Assembly (NCBI RefSeq): GCF_947286155.1
Contig: NZ_CAMYPD010000054.1
Location: 1 to 16,285, forward strand
Reading direction: 5' to 3'
DNA: 16,285 nucleotides
Source: an uncultured Tessaracoccus sp.
GTDB lineage: Bacteria > Actinomycetota > Actinomycetes > Propionibacteriales > Propionibacteriaceae
Shown here: positions 1 through 9,528 of the stretch, one piece after another
Layout of the letters: each line of letters opens with the position of its first letter
Numbering within the stretch: position 1 is the stretch's first letter
The notes under the pieces: model-generated
Seen by the model: the letters and a program-made list of their open reading frames with translations, nothing else
What the model was told of the DNA's origin: nothing
Database searches by the model: none
Made by a program: the position numbers and the translations under genes

Positions 1-38
1 CTACGTCTCGTGGGCTCGGAGATGTGTATAAGAGACAG
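1..38. other. Nextera Read 2 sequencing adapter left in the assembly
   Basis: Bases 5-38 are identical to the Illumina Nextera Read 2 transposase adapter. Bases 20-38 are the 19-base Tn5 mosaic end AGATGTGTATAAGAGACAG, preceded at 5-19 by GTCTCGTGGGCTCGG. Bases 1-4 (CTAC) sit where the tail of an i7 index would be. This is synthetic library sequence, not a biological Tn5 element. Genomic DNA starts at base 39, in the middle of the ecfT reading frame. Confidence 0.98.
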
Positions 39-595
39 GCATCCACGAGCGTCGGCACGAGCAGCGAGACGAGGTTGCCGTCCCGCCCGCGCGCGCGGGC
101 AGCGTCGCGGGAGGTCTGGAACGAGCCGAGCAAGTATGGGATGGAGCGCACCATGATGGCGACGGTGAGCGCAATCTGATCGACGTTCACACCCACCCGC
201 CGCAGCGGCGAGAGCCCGCGCACCAACGCGTCGAGCAAATCAGGTGTGCTGGTGGTGAGGGTGAGCATCCGGGAGGCGAGCACTGCGACGAGCAGGTTGC
301 CGGTGGTGATGAACGCGAGCAGCGGGCGCAACGTGACGAGCTGAAACACTGCGATGCCGGCAAGTAAAATCCACAACATCGAACCGATGTTGAGGGCACG
401 CCGGAAGGTGACCCCCGAGGTGCGCAGCAGCGCCAACACGACGGTGAGTGATAGTGCCGTCATCCACCATGTGCCCATGATGAACGTCGGCAGCGTGACG
501 ATGATGAGCAGTAGATACTTCCAGCCGACGCCGATGCGGAACAGCCAGCCGTCGCCGGGTTGGTAGATGCCGAGCAGGCTCGCGTGCACGTTCAC
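39..595 (-). CDS. ecfT: ECF transporter transmembrane protein EcfT (BioN-like), 3' end missing
   Basis: This is the transmembrane coupling subunit of an energy-coupling-factor importer, which links the ATPase dimer to the substrate-binding membrane protein. I translated it from a GTG at 595-593 whose GTGA overlaps the ecfA stop. The product starts MNVHASLLGIYQPGDGW and runs 185 codons before the adapter junction. It has several hydrophobic stretches (about residues 24-57, 72-87 and 99-112) and then AARARG at residues 165-170. The Ala-Arg-Gly motif is the EcfT signature in the coupling helices that contact EcfA. BioN proteins usually run a little over 200 residues, so the C-terminus is lost because the contig ends, not because the gene is broken. 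Its place directly after bioY and ecfA makes biotin the likely substrate. A second GTG two codons later is an alternative start. Confidence 0.85.
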
Positions 596-1287
596 TGCAT
601 GCGCGCCTTGTAGTAAGCGACCGCGGCGGCCGGGTCGTCGTCAGCAACAATCCTGCCGTCCTCCACGACGATGGCTCGCTCGGCGAGCAGCGCGAAATCG
701 AGGTCGTGCGTAGAGAAGATCAGCTGTTGCTCAAGCTGCTCAAACGCCCCCCGCAGGGCCTGTTTGTTGCGGAGGTCGAGCAGCGTCGTCGGTTCGTCGG
801 CCACCACCACGGTGGGAGATACTGCGAGCACGCTGGTGAGCGCGACGAGTTGACGCTCGCCGCCCGAGAGATCGTAGATGGATTGGTGCGCGACACCTCC
901 GATCCCCCGGGCGTCGAGCAGCTCTTGGGCGCGGGCAAGGCGTTCCGGCTTCGATTTGATGACGCTGCGTAGGCTGAGCTCGATGTCTTCGATGGGTGTG
1001 GACATGAGCAGCTGTGACAGCGGATCGGTGAAGATGAACCCGACGAGTTTGCGGACCTGCTTGCCGTCTTTCGCGGTGTCGTGCCCATCGACGGTGACCG
1101 TCCCGCTCGTCGGTAGCCGAAGCCCGTTGAGCAGGCGCAGCAGTGTGGACTTCCCAGAGCCATTCGCCCCGATCACGACGATGCGCTGCTGCGTGAGCTC
1201 CAACGAGATGTCGTCGAGGAGTATCCGCTCCGGGTCACCTTGTCGCAGCGGGGGTACGCTCAGCCGAACGTCGCTGAGCTCGATCAT
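592..1287 (-). CDS. ecfA: ECF transporter ATP-binding protein EcfA (BioM-like)
   Basis: This 231-residue cytoplasmic ATPase powers biotin uptake and probably acts as a homodimer, since only one ATPase gene is present. Visible motifs are Walker A GANGSGKST at 40-48, the ABC signature LSGGERQ at 140-146, Walker B VVVADEP with Glu165, and the H-loop His194 in STHD. The Q-loop reads VGFIFTDPLSQ, with Thr87 where most ABC ATPases have Gln, which is worth comparing across BioM proteins. The ATG overlaps the bioY stop as ATGA, and the stop overlaps the ecfT GTG, so the three proteins are probably translated by coupling. Family membership is clear from the motifs. The biotin assignment rests on the neighbouring bioY. 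Confidence 0.92.
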   Translation of the reverse strand: MIELSDVRLSVPPLRQGDPERILLDDISLELTQQRIVVIGANGSGKSTLLRLLNGLRLPTSGTVTVDGHDTAKDGKQVRKLVGFIFTDPLSQLLMSTPIEDIELSLRSVIKSKPERLARAQELLDARGIGGVAHQSIYDLSGGERQLVALTSVLAVSPTVVVADEPTTLLDLRNKQALRGAFEQLEQQLIFSTHDLDFALLAERAIVVEDGRIVADDDPAAAVAYYKARMQ

Positions 1288-1883
1288 CGTTGCATGAGCC
1301 TCGGGAACGCCTTGAAGATCGCCAGCGCAACCACGACGGCGACGATGGTCTTGAGCACGTCACCGGGCCAGAAGATAAGGTCCGCTGCGAGCGTTTTCGC
1401 AAACGGATCCTTAGTTGTCATCGCTATGCCAAGGGTGCCAAGCGGGTACATGATGAGCACGCGGCATGCGAGCACGGTGAGCGTCAGCCACAGCCAGGTG
1501 AGCTTTTGGAGCCCGTTGCGCAGGATGCGTCGAGAGATGAGCCCCACCACGATGGTGCACACCACGAAGGCGATGAGGTAGCCGACCGTCGGCCCGAACC
1601 ACGGGGCGAGGCCCGCCTTGCCCTTGGCGAAAATCGGCAGCCCTGCGGTGCCCATCAGGAGGTAGAGCAGCACCGCCGCTGCACCCCGCCATGGCCCGAG
1701 CACCAGTGCGGTGAGGGTGATGCCCAGCGTCTGCAGCGTGATGGGGATGCCCAGACCGCCGACGGGGATCGCGGGCATCACCGATAGGGCTGCGATGAGC
1801 GCGGCGAACACGGCGATGTAGGCCATATCGCTGGCCTCAAAGGTGCGGGTGGCCGGCCGTGTGGTGGCAGAGGCGTCGGACAT
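1284..1883 (-). CDS. bioY: Biotin transporter substrate-binding protein BioY
   Basis: This 199-residue polytopic membrane protein is the S component that binds biotin and works with EcfA and EcfT. It has about six hydrophobic segments (near 20-38, 47-63, 66-86, 99-118, 126-147 and 172-192). Family landmarks are GIPITLQTL at 45-53, GLPIFAKGKAG at 81-91, FGPTVGYL at 96-103 and FWPGDVLK at 171-178. The N-terminal 15 residues are polar, as expected for a cytoplasmic tail. The ATG at 1883 has a strong Shine-Dalgarno, AAGGAGA, at 1895-1889 with a 5-nt spacer. The gene is first in the bioY-ecfA-ecfT operon and directly follows a paired palindrome that is probably its operator. No biotin biosynthesis gene is in view, so the operon looks dedicated to vitamin import. 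Confidence 0.93.
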   Translation of the reverse strand: MSDASATTRPATRTFEASDMAYIAVFAALIAALSVMPAIPVGGLGIPITLQTLGITLTALVLGPWRGAAAVLLYLLMGTAGLPIFAKGKAGLAPWFGPTVGYLIAFVVCTIVVGLISRRILRNGLQKLTWLWLTLTVLACRVLIMYPLGTLGIAMTTKDPFAKTLAADLIFWPGDVLKTIVAVVVALAIFKAFPRLMQR

Positions 1884-1905
1884 GGGTGTCTCCTTCTGGG
1901 CGATC

Positions 1906-1945
1906 GTTGAACAGCATTCAACACCATGGCTTGAATAGTGTTCAA
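1906..1945 (-). promoter_or_regulatory. Paired palindromic operator upstream of bioY
   Basis: Two inverted repeats lie 11 bases upstream of the bioY Shine-Dalgarno: GTTGAACAGCATTCAAC at 1906-1922 and TTGAATAGTGTTCAA at 1931-1945. Their centres are 24 bp apart. Read on opposite strands they match at 13 of 15 positions, so they also form one larger inverted repeat with a 9-base loop containing CCATGG. On the gene strand, TTGAAC at 1945-1940 and TTGAAT at 1921-1916 are spaced like weak -35 and -10 boxes (18 bp), so a bound repressor could block the promoter. The TGAAC half-site and 13-bp spacing resemble the reported site of the actinobacterial biotin repressor BioQ (TGAAC-N3-GTTAC). The BioQ link is inference. 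Confidence 0.65.
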
Positions 1946-1972
1946 ACCGGGGGCGTTATGTGTGCGGTGTCC

Positions 1973-3884
1973 TCACGTTTCCGTCACCTCGCCTGTGGTG
2001 AGGTTGATTGCCTCGCCGCCGGAGGCCTGCACCACGTCGTAGATGGCCTTGGCCAGCCCCGGCCCGATCCCGGGCACCTCGTCGATCTCTTGAACTGTGG
2101 CGGCACGCAGCTTCTTCACGCTGCCGAAATACTTCATGAGCGCCTTTCGGCGGACGTCACCGAGGCCGGGTACGCCGTCGAGGATGGAGTCGATGAGCGC
2201 CTTACCGCGTCGCTGCCGGTGGAAGGTGATCGCGAAGCGGTGTGCCTCGTCGCGGGCGCGTTGCATGAGGTAGAGGCCGTCAGAGGTGCGTGGAAGAATC
2301 AGCGGGTATTCCTCCCCCGGCAGCCACACTTCCTCGAGGCGTTTCGCGAGCCCACACAACGCGATGTCGTCGCTTAGCCCGAATTCCTCGAGCACCTTCG
2401 CCGCGGCCGCTACCTGCGGCGCCCCGCCGTCGACGATGATGAGGGACGGCGCATACGCGAAGCGCTTGGCCACCCCCGTCGTAGCATCGACGAGATCGTC
2501 GGCCTCGTTGTCTTTCAAGCGCCGCAGTCGGCGGGTGAGCACCTCGCGGATGGCGCGGACATCGTCGGAGCCCTCGAAGCCCTTAATCAGGAAGCGCCGA
2601 TACTCGGAGTTGCGTGCCAGCCCGTCCTCGAACACCACCATGGAGCCGACGACCTCCTGGCCCATCGTGTGCGAGATGTCGTAACACTCGATTCTGAGCG
2701 GCGGGGCCGGCAGCCCCAGGGCCTCCTCGATCTCTTCGAGTGCGCGGTTGCGGGTGGTGAGGTCGGTGGAGCGCTTGCGTTTGTACTGTTCCAGCGCGAG
2801 TTCGGCATTCTTCACGACGGTGTCCAGCAGCCGCCGCTTCTCTCCCCGCAGCGGCACTCGCACCTCCACCGTCGCACCGCGCCGGGCTGTGAGGAGCTCC
2901 GCGACGGCGGGTTCGGCCTCGACGGAGGTGTACACCGTGGGTGGAATGTCGGCGTCGTCGGCGGCGTAGAGCTGGGCGATGAATGCTTCGACGAGCTCCG
3001 TGATCGGGCGGTCGTCGGAGCGATCCGCCACCCAACCGCGCTCGCCGAGAATCTTGCCTCCGACTACGTGAAATACCTGGACGGCCACCTGGGTTGGGTC
3101 CTCTGCGAACCCGACGACGTCGGCGCGCTTGCCGTCGTTAAACACGACAGCTTGCTTCTCCTGCACCTTCTTCATCGCGTCCAGCGCGTCACGCAGCGTG
3201 GCGGCGCGTTCGAAGTTGAGATCGGCAGATGCGTCGTACATGGCGCGTTCAACCCGCCCAATCACGTCGCCGGTTCTGCCGCCCATAAAGGCCATCAGCT
3301 CGCCCGCGATCTCACGGTGCTCCTCCGCCGAAACGCGCCCGATGCAGGGCGCGGAGCATTTGCCGATGTCACCCAGCAGGCAGGCGCGCCCGGAGCGGCG
3401 CGCGCCGTCGAACACACCTTTCGAACACGAGCGCATCGGGAACACGCGCAGCAACAGATCGAGCGTGTCGCGGATAGCCCAGGCCTGCCCGTAGGGGCCG
3501 AAGTACCTCGTGCCGCGCTTCTTCGCGCCGCGCCCCACCATGACGCGGGGGAACTCCTCGCTCCAGGTGACGGCCAGCCAGGGGTACGACTTGTCATCGC
3601 GGTACTTCACGTTGAAGCGCGGGTCGAACTGCTGGATCCACGTGTACTCCAGCTGGAGCGCTTCCACCTCGCTGCCGACGACGGTCCAGTCGACCCGCGC
3701 CGCCGTGCGCACCATCGTTTGGGTGCGGAAGTGCTTGTTCTCAAGGTCGACAAAGTACGAGCTCAGGCGGTTACGGAGATTCTTCGCCTTGCCGACGTAG
3801 ATGACGTTGCCGAAGGAATCGAAGAACCGGTAGACGCCCGGCGAGGTGGGGATATCCGACGTGCGCGGACGATAGCTGGCCGGA

Positions 3885-3892
<8 letters not shown>
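1973..3892 (-). CDS. uvrC: UvrABC system protein C (dual-incision nuclease)
   Basis: UvrC makes both cuts flanking a lesion after UvrB is loaded in nucleotide excision repair. This 639-residue protein has the full domain order. The GIY-YIG nuclease is at about 15-95, with GVYRF, IYVGKAKNLRNRL at 31-43 and the Glu-rich VEALQLE at 76-82 that carries the catalytic Glu. A Cys-containing segment (CSKG, CLLGDIGKCSAPCIG) spans about 156-185. A UVR motif that contacts UvrB is at about 208-243. The RNase H-like nuclease that makes the 5' cut shows ECYDISH at 402-408 and IIVDGG at 485-490. Tandem helix-hairpin-helix motifs lie at 573-620 (GVPGLG, VPGIGPG). The ATG at 3892 overlaps the uvrA stop by 8 bp, which implies translational coupling. 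Downstream is bioY, not the rapZ-yvcK-whiA block that often follows uvrC in actinobacteria. Confidence 0.98.
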
Positions 3893-6731
<2,839 letters not shown>

Positions 6732-6738
6732 ATCGATA

Positions 6739-6756
6739 ACTGTAGTACATGTGTCC
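6739..6756 (-). promoter_or_regulatory. uvrA promoter with a possible weak LexA box
   Basis: On the uvrA strand a -10-like TACAGT (6744-6739) ends seven bases before the GTG start, which fits transcription beginning at or next to the start codon. Immediately upstream and touching it is GGACACATGTAC (6756-6745). This matches the actinobacterial SOS box core GAAC-N4-GTTC at 6 of 8 fixed positions. uvrA is SOS-controlled in many bacteria, so a LexA site here is plausible. The two mismatches make it uncertain. No convincing -35 box is seen. Confidence 0.4.
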
Positions 6757-6841
6757 AAAAACTGCCGGAGTCGACGACACGGATGGGTTCTGGCAAGGTT
6801 GGTGCCTGCGATGAAGGTCGCCACACGACATGCGCGAGAAC

Positions 6842-6872
6842 GTCACTTTGTGACCTCTCCACCAATTACAGT
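6842..6872 (+). promoter_or_regulatory. Candidate promoter/operator for the plus-strand gene at 6945
   Basis: GTCACTTTGTGAC at 6842-6854 is a perfect inverted repeat with 5-bp arms and a 3-bp centre. TACAGT at 6867-6872 could be the -10 box. The palindrome sits where the -35 region would be, so it may be an operator. The 213-bp gap between uvrA and the 6945 gene must hold divergent promoters. The regulator is unknown. The arms face the opposite way from a CRP/GlxR site. Confidence 0.35.
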
Positions 6873-6881
6873 CAGTGCGTT

Positions 6882-6916
6882 GGTTGGGGCACCAAGCCTC
6901 GTTCAGCGCCCCAACC
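6882..6916 (+). promoter_or_regulatory. GC-rich stem-loop in the 5' leader of the 6945 gene
   Basis: GGTTGGGGC (6882-6890) and GCCCCAACC (6908-6916) form a perfect 9-bp stem with a 17-base loop, ending 28 bases before the ATG. It lies downstream of the candidate -10 at 6867-6872, so it would be in the mRNA leader. No U-tract follows, so it is not a classical terminator. It may affect mRNA stability or translation. Confidence 0.45.
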
Positions 6917-6944
6917 CGATGTAGATCCACGAGCAAGGAGCACC

Positions 6945-7640
6945 ATGAGCACACCGCAGGGCCCCTCCCATGGGCCACAGCAGTTCCCTGGCCAACAGCC
7001 CCAGCACCCCGACCAGGCTGGGCAGCCAGGTCAGCCTTTCGGTCAGCCCGGACAAGACGATCAGCAGTTTGCCGGCCAGCATCCTGGACAGCCCATGGGA
7101 GCACCAGGCAGGCCGAAACGCTCGGCCTTCCAGAACTTCAAGCTGATTCTCTCGGTGATCATCGTGATCGTCATTATTGGTGTCACGGGTTGGAATTGGT
7201 ACAGCGGGCAGCAGCGTGACCAGGCTCTCACCGTCGGTCAGTGCGTGTACATCACGGGCGAAAGGGATCAGGCCGAGGTCGAAGCCGCTGATTGCGACGC
7301 TGATGGCTCGAAGCAGGTCGTATTGCGCGTCATCGAAAAGCACGACGGCGCCGCCACCTGTGACGACGATATGATCGAGTATTCGGAGACCAGCAGACGC
7401 CGCCGCACTGGCACCGAACGCACCGATAAGACGGTGTGCCTCGCCGAAGTTCTCTCCGAGGGCAAGTTCTACAAAGCCGATGAGTCCCTCGTGTCCGGTC
7501 TGCGCGAGGTGAAGTCCGCCGAGGAAGCCACGTTCAAGGTATCGAAGGTGCACGAATCTGCAGACGGCAGCTGTGCCGATAAGGAGATAGTCGCCAGCTA
7601 CGCCAAGTGGCCGCGCACCTACTGCCTCGCAAAACCGTAG
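6945..7640 (+). CDS. Membrane-anchored Cys-containing protein, Gln/Gly/Pro-rich N-terminus (LppU-like)
   Basis: Function unknown. The 231-residue product starts at ATG 6945, four bases after AAGGAG. Residues 1-57 are a low-complexity Gln/Gly/Pro tail with no signal peptide. One transmembrane helix (about 65-83, LILSVIIVIVIIGV) follows the basic RPKRS. The remaining 148 residues should be outside the membrane. They carry six cysteines (100, 117, 139, 165, 210, 227), enough for three disulfides. The outer domain begins ALTVGQCVYI and ends KWPRTYCLAKP, reminiscent of actinobacterial LppU/SCO3897-type proteins, though I hold that resemblance loosely. It is related to the product at 8572: both end with FKV, a Cys-x-Asp and W-x-R-T-Y-C-x-A. 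It diverges from uvrA and is followed by a terminator-like hairpin, so it is probably transcribed alone. Confidence 0.82.
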   Translation: MSTPQGPSHGPQQFPGQQPQHPDQAGQPGQPFGQPGQDDQQFAGQHPGQPMGAPGRPKRSAFQNFKLILSVIIVIVIIGVTGWNWYSGQQRDQALTVGQCVYITGERDQAEVEAADCDADGSKQVVLRVIEKHDGAATCDDDMIEYSETSRRRRTGTERTDKTVCLAEVLSEGKFYKADESLVSGLREVKSAEEATFKVSKVHESADGSCADKEIVASYAKWPRTYCLAKP

Positions 7641-7646
7641 GCCCAC

Positions 7647-7683
7647 AGGCTGGCCCTACTCAGCATCGAGATGGGGCCGGCCT
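7647..7683 (+). terminator. Hairpin terminator candidate after the 6945 gene
   Basis: AGGCTGGCCC at 7647-7656 pairs with GGGCCGGCCT at 7674-7683, a 10-bp stem with one G-U pair that can extend inward by two more pairs. It begins six bases after the stop. No U-run follows, which is common for hairpin terminators in high-GC actinobacteria. It separates the 6945 gene from the next promoter. Confidence 0.5.
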
Positions 7684-7741
7684 ACACACAGCCAATCGGA
7701 ACATCGTGACACGATTCCCGCCGCGGTCCTCGTCCATTTGA

Positions 7742-7747
7742 TAGTTT
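7742..7747 (+). promoter_or_regulatory. -10-like hexamer for a leaderless start at 7754
   Basis: TAGTTT at 7742-7747 ends six bases before the ATG at 7754, and no Shine-Dalgarno precedes that ATG. This fits a leaderless transcript, as proposed for uvrA and uvrB here. I see no clear -35 box. Confidence 0.4.
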
Positions 7748-7753
7748 GACAAC

Positions 7754-8449
7754 ATGACCCAGTCGCTCGCCTTCCCAGAGGTTCTGGACGCAATCCGAAC
7801 TCAGACGACGCGCCTCCTCGGAACCACCATTGAGTTCGACGAAGACGACTGGGCTGCACCTACAGTGCTACCTGGTTGGACGCGGTCGCATGTGGCTGCG
7901 CACCTCGTCGAACAGGCAAGGCGCTTAACGAAGGCGCTCAGTGCCGAACAAGCATGCGACCCGGAGCCCGACCCCGCCAGCCTCCGATGTCAGTGGGAAC
8001 GACAGGCCATCGACGAGGGCCTCACTCTACAAATTCGGCTCGACGAGTCTGCCGGGCAACTGCAAGACGCCCTCGCGGGGCTCGGACGCCACACCGAGAC
8101 GGTGCGCATTGCCGACGGCTGGACTGGCCCCGCATCCCTCATGCCAGCATTGAGGTTGCGCGAACTCGTCGTGCATCACTTCGATCTCATCGGACGCGAA
8201 GCCCTCGACGTTCCCACCTCAGCGCTGCTCACCATTGCAGAATTCGAGACGCTTCGCCCCCGCAATGCAGGGCTTCCACCCGTGTTATTGGTGGCTGACG
8301 AGGGATTCTCAGCGCGAATTGGTGCAGACTCGGGTGACACCACGACGGTCATCGGCCCACTCCCCGACCTCTGCCTCTGGCTCGCGCGAGGTATCGCGTC
8401 AGACCACATTAGTGGTGCGAGCGCGGTGCCCATGCCGCTGAGCACCTAA
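7754..8449 (+). CDS. Maleylpyruvate isomerase family, mycothiol-dependent enzyme-like protein (DinB fold)
   Basis: This 231-residue cytoplasmic protein resembles the actinobacterial mycothiol-dependent maleylpyruvate isomerase (MDMPI)/DinB superfamily. Members are metal-dependent and many use mycothiol as thiol cofactor. The N-terminal four-helix part shows LPGWTRSHVAAHLVEQARRL at 39-58 and RLRELVVHHFDL at 134-145. His50, Glu137 and His141 match the spacing of the metal-binding His/Glu/His of the family (Glu-x3-His). The C-terminal part ends in GPLPDLCLWLARG at 201-213, typical of the family's C-terminal domain. The real substrate is unknown: most paralogues are not maleylpyruvate isomerases and no gentisate-pathway gene is nearby. 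ATG 7754 lacks a Shine-Dalgarno and is probably a leaderless start. It lies between the two related Cys-rich membrane proteins. A functional link to them is only a guess from position. Confidence 0.85.
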   Translation: MTQSLAFPEVLDAIRTQTTRLLGTTIEFDEDDWAAPTVLPGWTRSHVAAHLVEQARRLTKALSAEQACDPEPDPASLRCQWERQAIDEGLTLQIRLDESAGQLQDALAGLGRHTETVRIADGWTGPASLMPALRLRELVVHHFDLIGREALDVPTSALLTIAEFETLRPRNAGLPPVLLVADEGFSARIGADSGDTTTVIGPLPDLCLWLARGIASDHISGASAVPMPLST

Positions 8450-8515
8450 ACCAGGGTTGGCAAATACGTGCCTCGAGCGCTAGTGGACCTTCGGCTCCGC
8501 CCATGGCATATTCCT

Positions 8516-8542
8516 CACGCTGAACTCAGCGTGCTCTAAGCT
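8516..8542 (+). promoter_or_regulatory. 18-bp perfect palindrome and -10-like box upstream of the 8572 gene
   Basis: CACGCTGAACTCAGCGTG at 8516-8533 is a perfect inverted repeat with 8-bp arms and a 2-bp centre. Three bases later TAAGCT (8537-8542) could be a -10 box, which puts the palindrome over the -35 region. A 2-base loop is too tight for an RNA hairpin, so a dimeric DNA-binding protein is the better explanation. The regulator is unknown. Confidence 0.5.
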
Positions 8543-8571
8543 GTTGGCGACACTACGTGTTGGGAGGAACA

Positions 8572-9492
8572 ATGACGCAACCCCCGAATTGGCAGGGCAA
8601 TGGCAATACTGGGGGTGGCTGGAACCAGCCAGGCCAGGGGCAAGGGCACCTAGGCTACGGGCAGCCAGGCCAGGGCTTCTCGAACCAGGGCCAAGGCTAT
8701 CCACAGCGGTACTGGCAGCAACCCTACGGCCAGGGTGCGGGCCAACAGTTCCCTCCCGCAGGCGGCCAACCCTACGGATACCCACCCCAGGAACCGAAGA
8801 AGGGGTTCCCCACCGTCGCTGTCATCTCCGTGCTCGCCACGCTCCTGATCGTCGCGGGCGGCGTCGGTATCTTTCTCGCAACCGAGGGCGAGGAGCCCAC
8901 CGCTCAGCCATCTACGCAGGAGAGCAGCGAGTCTTCCGATTCACCGAGCGAGTCTCCGTTTGACGACCCGAGCGCGACACCCGAGAAGGAGCCCCCGGCA
9001 ACGCCTGAGGAAGAGCCTCCTACAGCGCCTGCGTCGCATCCGTCCGACGCCCGTACGCAACCGGCGAACCAGAACCCCCGCGACTTCGACCTCCGTGACT
9101 TCCCGGCCAACACGTGTTACACCGTCAAGGGTTCGCCAAACAATCCGACGTTGGAGAAGTCGCCATGCCAGCAAGATCCTGCAGACGGCGTGACGCTGTA
9201 TGCCATGTTCTCCCGCGCTGGAAAGCACGCGTGTTATCGCGGGTTGCCCATCGAGAGGGTTCGAGGCTCCGAGGTGATCGCAACGATGTGCTTCGGCCCC
9301 GAATTCGTGGAAGGCCATTGCTACAGCAAGGACAACCACATATCCGGCTACCAACCCGCGAAGTGCCCCAACGGTGATTTCAAGGTGGCGTCCGTCGTTC
9401 CGCGTGCCAATGCCACCTGCTCCGACAGTCAGAGGGCCTACGGCTTCGGTTCCGATTGGAACCGCACCTATTGCTTCGCGCCCCCGAAGTAG
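8572..9492 (+). CDS. Membrane-anchored Cys-rich protein with Gln/Gly/Pro-rich N-terminus and Ser/Pro/Glu linker
   Basis: Function unknown. I chose ATG 8572 because GGGAGGA at 8562-8568 precedes it; an in-frame GTG at 8557 lies upstream of that site. The 306-residue product has a cytoplasmic Gly/Gln/Pro/Tyr-rich tail (1-78) with GQPGQG-like repeats, a transmembrane helix at about 80-103, and an acidic Ser/Thr/Pro/Glu linker at about 105-170 that probably spans the cell wall. An exported domain (171-306) carries eight cysteines (182, 199, 221, 240, 250, 265, 283, 301). Its C-terminus (FKVASVV, C-x-D, WNRTYCFAPPK) mirrors the end of the 6945 product, so the two are paralogues or share a terminal domain. 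The stop lies 36 bases before uvrB, which seems to have its own promoter. It is not obviously part of DNA repair. Confidence 0.82.
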   Translation: MTQPPNWQGNGNTGGGWNQPGQGQGHLGYGQPGQGFSNQGQGYPQRYWQQPYGQGAGQQFPPAGGQPYGYPPQEPKKGFPTVAVISVLATLLIVAGGVGIFLATEGEEPTAQPSTQESSESSDSPSESPFDDPSATPEKEPPATPEEEPPTAPASHPSDARTQPANQNPRDFDLRDFPANTCYTVKGSPNNPTLEKSPCQQDPADGVTLYAMFSRAGKHACYRGLPIERVRGSEVIATMCFGPEFVEGHCYSKDNHISGYQPAKCPNGDFKVASVVPRANATCSDSQRAYGFGSDWNRTYCFAPPK

Positions 9493-9515
9493 TGCGTTCT
9501 CAGGAGACTGCCGCG

Positions 9516-9521
9516 TACGCT
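9516..9521 (+). promoter_or_regulatory. -10-like hexamer for a leaderless uvrB transcript
   Basis: TACGCT at 9516-9521 ends seven bases before the uvrB ATG at 9529. The intervening AGGGGTT is too close to the ATG to be a good Shine-Dalgarno. The whole gap from the previous stop is only 36 bases. I found no GAAC-N4-GTTC LexA box there. Confidence 0.45.
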
Positions 9522-9528
9522 AGGGGTT

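Noticed and set aside
20..38. Tn5 transposon end
   Set aside because: It is the mosaic end inside a complete Nextera adapter, so it comes from library preparation, not from a mobile element.
6732..6824. N-terminal extension of UvrA from ATG 6824
   Set aside because: The 31 extra residues do not look like UvrA and would cover the -10 hexamer; GTG 6731 gives the canonical start.
8580..8790. Tandem DNA repeat (GGCCAGG-like units) at the start of the 8572 gene
   Set aside because: Irregular units that encode a Gln/Gly/Pro-rich tail; explained by protein composition rather than a CRISPR or satellite repeat.
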